From: JAGVSZ01 sp019137045
GTDB taxonomy: Bacteria; Pseudomonadota; Gammaproteobacteria; Burkholderiales; SG8-39
NCBI GenBank assembly: GCA_046347635.1
Contig: JAXMFT010000001.1
Span: 476,599 to 540,598, forward strand
DNA length: 64,000 nt
Direction of reading: 5' to 3'
Shown in pieces: positions 15,885 through 23,622 of this stretch. How positions within the stretch are numbered: the first letter of the stretch is position 1; each line of letters opens with the position of its first letter. The notes below the pieces were generated by a model that was given only the letters and a program-made list of their open reading frames with translations, ran no database searches and was not told where the DNA came from. The position numbers and the translations under genes were made by a program.

Positions 15885-17002
15885 GCCGCCAGGGCCCGCA
15901 GGATGCCCGCCGCGAAGCGATCGGCCATGTTCTCGATGGTGTACTCGCGCGCGCTCGCGCGGCAGCCCGCCCGCAGCGCCCGGAGCCGCTCCGGATCGCC
16001 GAGCGCGCCGACGATCGCGTCGGCGTACGCGTCGACGCGGGCCGGCGTGATCAGGCCGTTCACCCCGGGAGCCAGGTACGCGAATTCGGGACTGTGGTTC
16101 GGATAGTCCGTCGTGACGAGGGGCAGCGCCAGCACGAACGAATCCACGATGACCAGGCCGACCTGCGCCGGGATGAGCATGATCTCGGCGAGGCGCGCGT
16201 GCAGCGCCTTGTCGCGCCCCCGCTGCGCGCCGACCCAGCGCAGCCAGGGATGGGCCTGCGCCCATGCGCGCATCTGCGCGCGGTCCAGGCCGTCGCCGAC
16301 CACGAGCAGGGCGAAGTCGTCGAGCCGGCCGCGAACGGCGTTCGCCGCCTCGACCAGGAAGTCGAGCCGCTTGTCGGAGTAGAGCGAGCCGAGGTAGATC
16401 CCGACGCGCTTGCCCTCGAGCCCGAGCGCAGCGCGCAGGGCCGCCACCTCCTCGGGCCGGATTGCGCGCGCGAAGCCGTCCAGCTCGGACGTGTCGATGG
16501 CGTTGTTGAGCACGGTGATCCGCGCGCGCGGGAAGCCGCGCCCGGCGACGATGTCCGCCGTCATGTCCGTGTAGGCGAACCACCAGTCCACCCGCGTCGT
16601 CGTCCAGCCCTTGAAGCGCTCCTTCAGTCCGCCCGGGTTGGCCGACTGCAGGTTGCGGCCGTGATCCCAGAACGCCAGCTTGAACGCCCGCGGCGCCACC
16701 ATCATGAGGTGGTTGTAGAGGAGCTTGTTGTGCTGGTTCACGACCACGAGATCGGCGCCGTCGACGTAGCGGCCGAGCGGCTGCCAGCACAGCCGCTCCC
16801 CGAGGAAGAACCGGGTGGGCACCTCGACCGCCCAGTCGAGGTGCCCCGAGTCGCCCCGGGCCCGCTCGTCCGCGGTCTCCCTGCCGAGGAGGAGGTGGAG
16901 CGTCACCCCCTCCCGCGCGAGCTGCGCGCGCATGAGCTCGAAGAGCCGCACCCGGTACTGGGCGAGGCGCGGCTCGCAGATGACGACTTTCCTGCCGGCC
17001 AT
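15881..17002 (-). CDS. Glycosyltransferase family 4-like protein
   Basis: A 373-residue GT-B transferase. The N-terminal domain begins VVICEPRLAQYRVRLFELM. The donor domain carries RVGIYLGSLYSDKRLDFLVEAA, LLVVGDGLDRAQM and MLIPAQVGLVIVDSFVLALPLVTTD. At the usual E-x7-E position the acidic residue that starts the motif is replaced (GLVIVDSFVLALPL), so catalysis may follow a variant scheme. Its stop overlaps the FemAB-like gene start by four bases; it starts six bases after the upstream GT2 stop. Role: addition of a sugar during EPS repeat synthesis, sugar unknown. Confidence 0.82.
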   Translation of the reverse strand: MAGRKVVICEPRLAQYRVRLFELMRAQLAREGVTLHLLLGRETADERARGDSGHLDWAVEVPTRFFLGERLCWQPLGRYVDGADLVVVNQHNKLLYNHLMMVAPRAFKLAFWDHGRNLQSANPGGLKERFKGWTTTRVDWWFAYTDMTADIVAGRGFPRARITVLNNAIDTSELDGFARAIRPEEVAALRAALGLEGKRVGIYLGSLYSDKRLDFLVEAANAVRGRLDDFALLVVGDGLDRAQMRAWAQAHPWLRWVGAQRGRDKALHARLAEIMLIPAQVGLVIVDSFVLALPLVTTDYPNHSPEFAYLAPGVNGLITPARVDAYADAIVGALGDPERLRALRAGCRASAREYTIENMADRFAAGILRALAA

Positions 17003-17008
17003 GGTCGC

Positions 17009-17860
17009 TCAGTCGCTCGCCGCGCGCTTCCACTTGAGGAGGCCCTCGATCCGCCCCAGCGTCGTGCACGCGCCGTCGAGGATGGCGCGCGCGCTCCACG
17101 GCGTGCGCAGCGGCTTCACCAGCGGCGCGACGATCCCGCGCGCGATGACGTGGGCGGGCAGCCGGTGCTTCGCGTACAGCCCTCCGGTGCCGCGCTCGCG
17201 GCTGCGCGTGCGCCGGCAGGCCTGCGCGACGGGGCCGCTCGCCGGGCGACCGAAGGCGTGGTGCACGACGATCGTCGGCTCGTACCGGATCCGGTGACCG
17301 GCCTCGAGCGCCCGCAGCAGGAGGTCGGTCTCCTCGCCGGCCCCGAAGAAGCGCGACACCCCGAAGCGGGCGTCGAAGCCGCCGAGCGCGCCGAGCACGC
17401 TCTTGCGCAGGAAGAGCGCGATCGAGCTCGCGGGCGCGGCCCGGAAACGCCGCCAGTCGTCGCGCGCGAGGTCGTGCGCGGGGCGGCCGGCCGGGTCCTG
17501 CTCGTGCCAGCGCACCACCACGCCGCCGTAGTCGCGTTGCGCCGCGAGGAACGCGCTTACGCGCCGCACCACGTCGGGCTCGTACCAGCAATCGTCGTCG
17601 GGAAAGCCCACCACGCTCCCGCGCGCGAGCGCCAGCCCGCGGTTGCGCGCGGCCGAGAGATTGCGCTCGGCGAAGCGGTCGTGGACGACCTCGATGCCCA
17701 TCGCGCGCGCGCCCGCGACCACCGCATCGAGCCGGCGGTCGGCGTTCTGGTCGACGACCACCAGCTCGAACGGCGCGTCGGTCTGGACCGCGAGCGAGTC
17801 GACGAGCCGCTGCGCCTCGTCGACGCGATCCACCGTCGCCATCACCAGCGAGACGGTCAT
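17009..17860 (-). CDS. Glycosyltransferase family 2
   Basis: A 283-residue GT-A transferase. It starts SLVMATVDRVDEAQRLVDSL, has VVVDQNAD (UDP-sugar contact), RNLSAARNRGLALARG and the metal-binding FPDDDCWYEPDVV (DxD). GEETDLLLRALEAGH further on matches the ED catalytic-base region. It is soluble. Its ATG overlaps the stop of the upstream GT2 by four bases, so the two are coupled. It lies in the minus-strand EPS operon and should build the repeat unit on the cytoplasmic face before flipping; its sugar is not predictable from sequence. Confidence 0.88.
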   Translation of the reverse strand: MTVSLVMATVDRVDEAQRLVDSLAVQTDAPFELVVVDQNADRRLDAVVAGARAMGIEVVHDRFAERNLSAARNRGLALARGSVVGFPDDDCWYEPDVVRRVSAFLAAQRDYGGVVVRWHEQDPAGRPAHDLARDDWRRFRAAPASSIALFLRKSVLGALGGFDARFGVSRFFGAGEETDLLLRALEAGHRIRYEPTIVVHHAFGRPASGPVAQACRRTRSRERGTGGLYAKHRLPAHVIARGIVAPLVKPLRTPWSARAILDGACTTLGRIEGLLKWKRAASD

Positions 17861-18630
17861 GCCGCGGACGCCGCGGACGCGGCCGAGGCCGCGCGCGCGA
17901 GGCGCCATCTCCGCACCAGGTAGTGCGCGCCGTGGTACGCGAGCCCCCACGGCGACCGGCCTGCGTACTTCAGCCGCACGCGGAAGTCCTCGTCCAGCCC
18001 GGGCAGCGGGTTGGCGGTCGAGAGGCTGCCGGCGTGCTTGCGGAACGCGGCGAGGTGCCGGTCGAGCTGATGGGGCTCGGCCAGCCGCCCGAGCCGCAGG
18101 TACATGTCGTAGTCCATCGCGTACTTGAGGCCGGGGTCGAAGCGCCCCACGCGGTCGAACAGCGGCTTGCGCACGAAGACCGCCATCTGCGAGATGAAGT
18201 TCCCCTTGAGCAGCCGGCGGTAGCTGTAGCGCGGCATCTGCCAGTTCTCCGGCAGCAGTTGGCCGTCGACGTCGTCCAGGCAGCGGGCGAACAGCCATTC
18301 GGCGCCGGTCCGCTCGAGCGTTTCCGCGACGTCGCTCAGCACCTGCGGGTAGAGGTAGTAATCGTCGGAGTGCAGGTGGGCGACGACGTCGCCGGTCGCG
18401 ACCGCCAGGCCGGCGTTCATCGCGGCGCTGACCCCGCCCCGGACGTCCGTGAGCAGCTTCGTCTCGCGCGGGATGCGGCGGATGCGCTCCAGCGTGCCGT
18501 CGGTCGAGCCGCCGTCGACGAAGATGTACTCGATCGCCGGGTGGTCCTGCGCCAGGACCGACGCGATCGACTTCGCGAGATAGGGCTCGCTGTTCCAGGT
18601 GCTCGTGACGATCGAGAAGGTCAGTGGCAT
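17857..18630 (-). CDS. Glycosyltransferase family 2 (WcaA-like)
   Basis: A 257-residue GT-A transferase: FSIVTSTWNSEPYLAKSIASVLAQ at the start, EYIFVDGGSTDGTLE, GVSAAMNAGLAVATGDVVAHLHSDDYYL (DxD-type metal site) and MDYDMYLRLG (catalytic-base region). This is the pattern of colanic-acid WcaA-like enzymes. The C-terminus ends in a run of Ala-Ser-Ala-Ala repeats encoded by a near-perfect 9-base repeat (17860-17880), which could vary in length by slippage. It overlaps the downstream GT2 by four bases and starts 25 bases after the flippase stop. Confidence 0.88.
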   Translation of the reverse strand: MPLTFSIVTSTWNSEPYLAKSIASVLAQDHPAIEYIFVDGGSTDGTLERIRRIPRETKLLTDVRGGVSAAMNAGLAVATGDVVAHLHSDDYYLYPQVLSDVAETLERTGAEWLFARCLDDVDGQLLPENWQMPRYSYRRLLKGNFISQMAVFVRKPLFDRVGRFDPGLKYAMDYDMYLRLGRLAEPHQLDRHLAAFRKHAGSLSTANPLPGLDEDFRVRLKYAGRSPWGLAYHGAHYLVRRWRLARAASAASAASAA

Positions 18631-18655
18631 CGTGCCGCGCGGGGGGTGAGGTCGG

Positions 18656-20164
18656 TCAGGACTGGCCGCGGAGCCGGCGGCGGATGAGGGTCTGCAGCGC
18701 CGCCGCGTCGTGCGGCTGCAGCACGTACACGAGCCCGTAGATCGTCCATGCCGTCACGACCGCGGTCGCGAGCACGACGAAGCTCCAGATCCCGAGCGGC
18801 GCGGCGGGCCGCAGGAGCAGCACGGCGGCGCCGAGCGCCGCGGCCGGAAGCAGGATCGGGACATACGAGCGCACCAGGAGGTCGCGCAGCCGGAAGGGGA
18901 CGGTGCGCCCGTGCACGAACGCGAGCAGCGCCGCCGCGTAGAGGGTGAACGTCACCAGCTGACCGACCGCGGCGCCGACGATTCCGCCGGCCCAGGTCCC
19001 CGCCGCGATCAGGGCCAGGCCGGTGGCGGCGCGGCCGAGGGCGAAGAAGCCGGTGACCTTCGGATGCCCCAGGCCGTCGTTCACCATCGACGGGATGTTG
19101 GTGGTGGAGTCGACGATCAGCGCGCACAGGATCAGGACCATGATCGGCGTGCCCTTCTCGGCGTACTCGGGGCCCATCCAGTAATGGAGGATCTCGTGCC
19201 CGAACAGGCCGATCAGCAGGAGCAGGTAGACGTTCGCGAAGAAGATGTAGCGCGTGGCCGAGAAGTAGACCTCGGCCAGGCGGTCGAACTGCTTCATCGC
19301 CCCGAGCCGGCTCGCCTCCGGGTAGATCACGTGCGCCATGCGGAAGGTGAGTCCCATCAGCCGCGAGGCGAGGGTGAAGGGGATCACGTAGTAGGGCAGC
19401 GCCGCGACCCCGATCAGCGCGCCGATGATGAGCTTGTCGGCCTGGAAGTAGATGATGCTGGCCACGGTCGAGAAGTAGGCGAACGCGCTGAAGCTGCCGA
19501 CCTGCCTGAGGGTCTGCATTCCGGGCGCGACGAGCCGCAGGTGCGGGATGAGCTTGCGCGTGATCGCCAGCAGCACCACGACCCCGAGGAAGGCGAGCAC
19601 CACCCGCAGGGCGATCACCTCGATCAGGCCGTACCCCAGCCACAGAACGAGCACGGTGAGGACCGGCGTCAGGACGCCCGCGGCGATCTGCATCGCCGCG
19701 GAGACGGTGAAGCGCCGCATGCCCTGCGCCACCCCGGTCAGGAACGACTCGAGCTGCCCGAACAGGAATCCGAGCGCGGCGAGCCGCGTCGCGTCGACCG
19801 CGAGCGACTGATGCTCGCGCGGCATGGTGAAGAAGCGCGTCACCAGCGGTTCGGCCAGCGCGAAGATCAGGACCGCGCCCACGAGGCCGATCGCGGTGTA
19901 GAAACCGAGCCCGAGCGTGACGACCTGGTTCACCTCCTTGCGCTTGTCGAGCGAGTCGTACTCGGCGATGAACTTGACCGCCCCGACGGTGAGATTGATG
20001 TCCAGGAACGCGAAGTACCCGACGATCGCCATCACGAGCGCGTAGATGCCGAAGTCCGTGTCCCCGAGCGCGCGCACGATGAACGGCAGCGTGACGAGCT
20101 GGGCGATCGCCGGGCCGGCGAGGCCGACCGCGTTGGCGGCGGAGTTCTTCAGCAGGCTTGCCAT
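18656..20164 (-). CDS. Wzx-type flippase (polysaccharide transporter, MOP superfamily)
   Basis: A 502-residue membrane protein with 12-14 hydrophobic helices spread evenly along its length. It begins LLKNSAANAVGLAGPAIAQLVTLPFIVRALGDTDFGIYALV, typical of RfbX/Wzx proteins. It should flip the lipid-linked repeat unit to the periplasm for the Wzy-like polymerase at 5376. It is the first gene of the minus-strand EPS operon; GT2 follows 25 bases downstream. The start is the ATG at 20164. About 950 bases of non-coding DNA separate it from the divergent priming transferase. Confidence 0.9.
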   Translation of the reverse strand: MASLLKNSAANAVGLAGPAIAQLVTLPFIVRALGDTDFGIYALVMAIVGYFAFLDINLTVGAVKFIAEYDSLDKRKEVNQVVTLGLGFYTAIGLVGAVLIFALAEPLVTRFFTMPREHQSLAVDATRLAALGFLFGQLESFLTGVAQGMRRFTVSAAMQIAAGVLTPVLTVLVLWLGYGLIEVIALRVVLAFLGVVVLLAITRKLIPHLRLVAPGMQTLRQVGSFSAFAYFSTVASIIYFQADKLIIGALIGVAALPYYVIPFTLASRLMGLTFRMAHVIYPEASRLGAMKQFDRLAEVYFSATRYIFFANVYLLLLIGLFGHEILHYWMGPEYAEKGTPIMVLILCALIVDSTTNIPSMVNDGLGHPKVTGFFALGRAATGLALIAAGTWAGGIVGAAVGQLVTFTLYAAALLAFVHGRTVPFRLRDLLVRSYVPILLPAAALGAAVLLLRPAAPLGIWSFVVLATAVVTAWTIYGLVYVLQPHDAAALQTLIRRRLRGQS

Positions 20165-21114
20165 CGCAGGGGGTCAGCGCGCGGTGATGCAGTTGATCGG
20201 GATCGGATGGCCGGCCTCGCAGCGCCCGGGGTACCGCCGGACCGCCGCGCCCGCACGGGCTGCGGCCGAGTACCGAGCCGGCCGTTTCCGGCACGCAAGG
20301 TTACGGCGAGCGGGCGCCCTGCATCGTAAAAAAGGGTGAACTCGTCCGGCACAGTTCGCATCGGCACGGCTGCGACGTGCGCGGCCCTGCGCGCCCGGTT
20401 CGCGCCGTTCTCCGCGCGCGCCTCGGGCGGTGCGGCGCAATGGTAGCGTGCCGCGCCCGCCACGGGTCGGGTTGCGACGTGGGAACGACCGCGACATGCG
20501 GACCACCGCGCTCGCACCGCACCGTCGCCTCTGCGGACCGGGCGCGCCGCGCGTAGCGGGCTGCGCGCCGCCGCAGTTCCGGCGTACGGCGGCGCCGGCG
20601 GCAATTGCGCCGCGCGACGCTTGCTGCGCGCGCGCCGCGACGGATTCCCGACATGGCGGGCGCGACGAGCGCCGCGGGCCGCGCGACACCCGAACCGTCC
20701 CACGAGCGCGCTCGCGTTCGACGAATCTCAACTTCCACCGCGCGCCGTCCGCGCGCACGTCGCCGCCCCGCGCCTGAACCATTGATTTGCCTGCGGTTTG
20801 AAAGTCGCGCTCGGATCGCCGCGCGAGACGCGTGCCGGCGTCGGGCGCGCCCGGCGCCACGCAACGATCGGTCTCCCGGCGCCCGGGACGGCGAATCGGG
20901 CGTCGGCACTTGCGGCCCTGCGCCGGCGGAGACGGCGCCCATAGCGACGCGGGCTGCGGCAAGCGCCGACTTGCCAGACTCGCGCTCGTTCCCGTGCTGC
21001 GAGCGGACTGTAAACGACTGTCACACTGGTGGACTCGTGCCACACGGCACCCCCCTCCTCGGGAGAAACTCGGCGCTCGTCGGAATTACCAACAAGACAG
21101 AAGAGCAAAGCGGG
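20165..21114. other. Long divergent intergenic region in the EPS locus
   Basis: About 950 bases between the flippase (minus) and the priming transferase (plus). Many frames are open because of the GC content, but none has a recognisable product, a good start or coherent codon use; I see no gene here. It should hold two divergent promoters. Near the plus-strand gene are CTGTCACACTGG (21018-21029) and a small hairpin GTGCC-ACAC-GGCAC (21037-21050). The end of the region near the flippase has a short A-run around 20328-20333. The length suggests complex control of EPS synthesis. Confidence 0.45.
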
Positions 21115-22497
21115 ATGTTGGCGGATGTCGGTCAGGCGCAGGCGGCGCGCCGTGGGAACGTTTCGTGGCGGTCGGTCTTCCGTCTCATGCTCGACCCGAC
21201 GATCTCCGTGCTGCTGCTCGCCGCGCTCACCTTCCTCAGCCGCAAGCCGTTCGGCGAGCCGCACGTCATCCTCGCGCTCATCGTCTTCGCCCTGATGATC
21301 CCCGCCCCGGCGGAGCTCGAGCGCGGCCTGCGCGACCCGTCGTTCAGCTGGGTGCTCATTCCCGCGGGGCTGCTGCTGCTCGCCTGGCCCACGCACACCG
21401 TGGGGCCGTTCGACAAGAAGCTCCTCGGCGCGTGGGCGATCAGCGTGCCGATCGCGCAGTTCGCCGTCCATCGGTTCCTCGCGCTCGTCGCGCCGCGGCT
21501 GCTCACCATCGAAGCGCGGCGCAAGGTCGTGATCGCCGGGGCGAGCAGCGTGGGGCTCAAGCTCGCGCAGCGCTTCGCGGCCACCTCGACGCGCAGCCTC
21601 CACTTCGCCGGGTTCTTCGACGATCGCGGGCGCGAGCGGCTCGGCGACCTGGGCGAGCGGGCGGTGCTCGGCAGCCTGGGCGAGCTGCCGGCGTACGTGA
21701 ACCGCGCCGGCGCCGACGCGATCTACATCGCCCTGCCGATGGCCTCGCAGCCGCGCATCCTGCGGCTCCTCGACGAGCTGCGCGACACGACCGCCTCGAT
21801 CTACTTCGTGCCCGACATCTTCGTCTACGACCTGATCCAGGCGCGCATCGACGAGGTGGACGGCGTGCCGGTCGTCGCGCTGTGCGAGAGCCCGTTCTAC
21901 GGCTTCAACGGGGTGGTGAAACGCGTGGAGGACGTCGTCCTGGGTTCGCTCGCGCTCGTCGCCGCCCTGCCGCTGATGGTCGCGATCGCGGTCGGCGTGA
22001 AGCTGTCCTCGCCCGGTCCGGTCATCTTCTGCCAGCGCCGCTGCGGCCTCGACGGCAGCCAGATCACGGTCTACAAGTTCCGCACGATGCGCGTGATGGA
22101 GGACGGCGACGAGGTCCCGCAGGCGCAGCGCGACGACTGCCGGGTGACGCGGTTCGGCGCGCTGCTGCGCCGCGCCTCGCTCGACGAGCTGCCGCAGCTC
22201 GTCAACGTCCTGCAGGGGCGCATGAGCATGGTCGGCCCGCGGCCGCACGCCCTCGCGCACAACGAGCGCTACCGCAAGCTCGTCAAGGGCTACATGGTGC
22301 GCCACAAGGTCCGCCCCGGCATCACCGGGCTCGCGCAGGTGCGCGGCTACCGCGGTGCGACCGAGACGGTGGAGAAGATGCGCAAGCGGGTCGAGGTCGA
22401 CCTCGAATACCTGCGGCGCTGGTCGGTCTGGCTCGACCTGAAGATCCTGGTCCGGACCGTCCGCGTGGTGCTCGCGGGCGACCGCAACGCGTTCTGA
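21115..22497 (+). CDS. Undecaprenyl-phosphate glycosyl-1-phosphate transferase (WcaJ/EpsB-like priming enzyme)
   Basis: A 460-residue membrane enzyme that should transfer the first sugar phosphate to undecaprenyl phosphate. Residues 25-130 form membrane helices; a CoA-binding-like Rossmann segment follows (KVVIAGASSVGLKLAQRF, near 140). The conserved C-terminal phosphoglycosyl transferase domain contains CQRRCGLDGSQITVYKFRTM, DELPQLVNVLQGRMSMVGPRPHA and HKVRPGITGLAQVRGYRG, with the catalytic Asp-Glu. I chose the ATG at 21115 because it gives the usual length; a longer upstream frame is basic low-complexity sequence. It is a single-gene unit, divergent from the flippase, followed by a hairpin. 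Confidence 0.92.
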   Translation: MLADVGQAQAARRGNVSWRSVFRLMLDPTISVLLLAALTFLSRKPFGEPHVILALIVFALMIPAPAELERGLRDPSFSWVLIPAGLLLLAWPTHTVGPFDKKLLGAWAISVPIAQFAVHRFLALVAPRLLTIEARRKVVIAGASSVGLKLAQRFAATSTRSLHFAGFFDDRGRERLGDLGERAVLGSLGELPAYVNRAGADAIYIALPMASQPRILRLLDELRDTTASIYFVPDIFVYDLIQARIDEVDGVPVVALCESPFYGFNGVVKRVEDVVLGSLALVAALPLMVAIAVGVKLSSPGPVIFCQRRCGLDGSQITVYKFRTMRVMEDGDEVPQAQRDDCRVTRFGALLRRASLDELPQLVNVLQGRMSMVGPRPHALAHNERYRKLVKGYMVRHKVRPGITGLAQVRGYRGATETVEKMRKRVEVDLEYLRRWSVWLDLKILVRTVRVVLAGDRNAF

Positions 22498-22501
22498 GCC
22501 C

Positions 22502-22523
22502 CGCCCGGGATCGGACCCGGGCG
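22502..22523 (+). terminator. Hairpin after the priming transferase
   Basis: CGCCCGGG (22502-22509) and CCCGGGCG (22516-22523) form an 8-bp perfect stem with a six-base loop, four bases after the stop codon. There is no T-run, so termination may need Rho or be weak. Confidence 0.5.
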
Positions 22524-22537
22524 CCCTGCCGCGGCGC

Positions 22538-22566
22538 TTGACGGGCGCGCGCGCTGCGGGTATAAG
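22538..22566 (+). promoter_or_regulatory. Sigma-70 promoter of the cold-shock gene
   Basis: TTGACG (22538-22543) and TATAAG (22561-22566) are separated by exactly 17 bases. This is the best promoter in the window. Transcription would start near 22573, giving the cold-shock gene an untranslated leader of about 150 bases. Confidence 0.75.
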
Positions 22567-22572
22567 CCCCGC

Positions 22573-22724
22573 CACAGGATTCTCAGGTGAGCGAAGCTGC
22601 TCTGGTCAGTCGTTGCCGCGCCGTCCGCGCGCGGCGTCCCCCGGTCCAACGTCTCTTCCCTTGAAGTTCTGCCGCGCAGGCCGGGTCGCCTGCTTCCACC
22701 ATCATCAATCGAGGAAAGCAAGAC
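22573..22724 (+). promoter_or_regulatory. Long 5' leader of the cold-shock mRNA
   Basis: The predicted transcript begins about 150 bases before the ATG. Long structured leaders that refold at low temperature are typical of cspA-type genes. I infer the same here from length alone; no specific cold-box sequence is recognised. GAGGAAAG lies 8-15 bases before the start as a ribosome binding site. Confidence 0.4.
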
Positions 22725-22928
22725 ATGGCCACAGGCATCGTGAAATGGTTCAACGACGCGAAGGGCTTCGGCTTCATCAAGCCCGACGACGGCGGCGAGG
22801 ACCTCTTCGCGCACTTCTCGCAGATCCAGGGCTCGGGCTTCAAGACGCTGAAGGAGAACCAGCGCGTCTCGTTCGAGGTCACGCAGGGCCCCAAGGGCAA
22901 GCAGGCCTCGGGCATCAAGCCCCTCTAG
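22725..22928 (+). CDS. cspA: Cold-shock protein (CspA family)
   Basis: A 67-residue single cold-shock domain of standard length. The two RNA-binding motifs are intact: KGFGFIKPDDGGEDLFAHF contains RNP1 (KGFGFI) and RNP2 (DLFAHF). It opens with the usual ATGIVKWFNDAKGFGFI. Such proteins bind single-stranded RNA and DNA and melt mRNA structure. It is a lone gene with its own promoter (22538-22566), a long leader and a hairpin right after the stop. It may be cold-inducible or constitutive like CspE; sequence alone does not tell. Confidence 0.95.
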   Translation: MATGIVKWFNDAKGFGFIKPDDGGEDLFAHFSQIQGSGFKTLKENQRVSFEVTQGPKGKQASGIKPL

Positions 22929-22934
22929 CGGCGG

Positions 22935-22953
22935 GGCCCGCGTAACGCGGGCC
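22935..22953. terminator. Hairpin terminator between cspA and hsp20
   Basis: GGCCCGCG (22935-22942) pairs perfectly with CGCGGGCC (22946-22953) around a TAA loop, seven bases after the cspA stop. The genes on each side converge, so it could serve both. No T-run follows. Confidence 0.6.
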
Positions 22954-23052
22954 TGCCCTGGCCGCGCCGCGGCACGCGCCCTGCGCGCGTCGCGTCGACT
23001 CCGGGCGGCGCCCCGCGGCCGCCCGGGCGCCGTGCGCGCCGAGCCCGCGCAC

Positions 23053-23478
23053 TCAGCGGATCGGCAGCGACTTGACTCTGCTCGTGGCCTTCTTGGGCAG
23101 AGTCAGCTCGAGCGTGCCATCGGTGAGCTTCGCCTCGGCCGCCGTCTCGTCGATGTCGTGCCCGAGCGAGAAGCTGCGGTGGAGCGCGCCGCGATAGCGC
23201 TCACTGCGAATCACCCTGCCCTTCTCTTTCACTTCCTTCTCCTCCCGCGCCTCGGCGCCGATCGTGACGACGTTGCCGTCGATCTCGACCTTGATGTCCT
23301 CCTTCTTGACGCCTGGCAGATCGGCCTTGACGACGTAGGCCTTGTCGCCTTCCTGGACGTCGATCCGGATATCCTTCGGCAGCCCTTCGTGCTCGAACCG
23401 CACCGGCTGGAGCATCCGCCGGAATAGGTCCTCGAAGGGCTCGCCGAACCGGGGTTCGAATCGGGTGAGTTCTCTCAT
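23053..23478 (-). CDS. hsp20: Small heat-shock protein (Hsp20 / alpha-crystallin family)
   Basis: A 141-residue chaperone of normal length. The alpha-crystallin domain spans about residues 38-130 (IRIDVQEGDKAYVVKADLPGVKKEDIKVEIDG; LTDGTLELTLPKK near the end), followed by a short tail that ends LPIR, close to the I-x-I/V motif that docks between dimers. These proteins hold unfolding proteins in an ATP-independent way. GGAGGT lies seven bases before the ATG at 23478. I see no convincing sigma-32 promoter upstream. It converges with cspA. Confidence 0.93.
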   Translation of the reverse strand: MRELTRFEPRFGEPFEDLFRRMLQPVRFEHEGLPKDIRIDVQEGDKAYVVKADLPGVKKEDIKVEIDGNVVTIGAEAREEKEVKEKGRVIRSERYRGALHRSFSLGHDIDETAAEAKLTDGTLELTLPKKATSRVKSLPIR

Positions 23479-23622
23479 TGCGTACCTCCATTCGCCGACA
23501 GTCTCGGAGCATTCCGCTCCAGTGCCAGCATAGACGAGCGGGCGCAGCGCATTTTGAGCGCCGTCAAGAACTCGCGGGCGCGAGATGCGGCGCCGCGCGC
23601 GCGACCGCGTCCCGCGAACGGA

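Noticed and set aside
20165..21114. Several long open frames on both strands
   Set aside because: Arginine- and alanine-rich products with no domain, typical of random open frames in 70% G+C DNA.
23479..23622. Sigma-32 promoter for hsp20
   Set aside because: CTTGAC is present on the minus strand but no CCCCAT-type -10 lies at the right distance.
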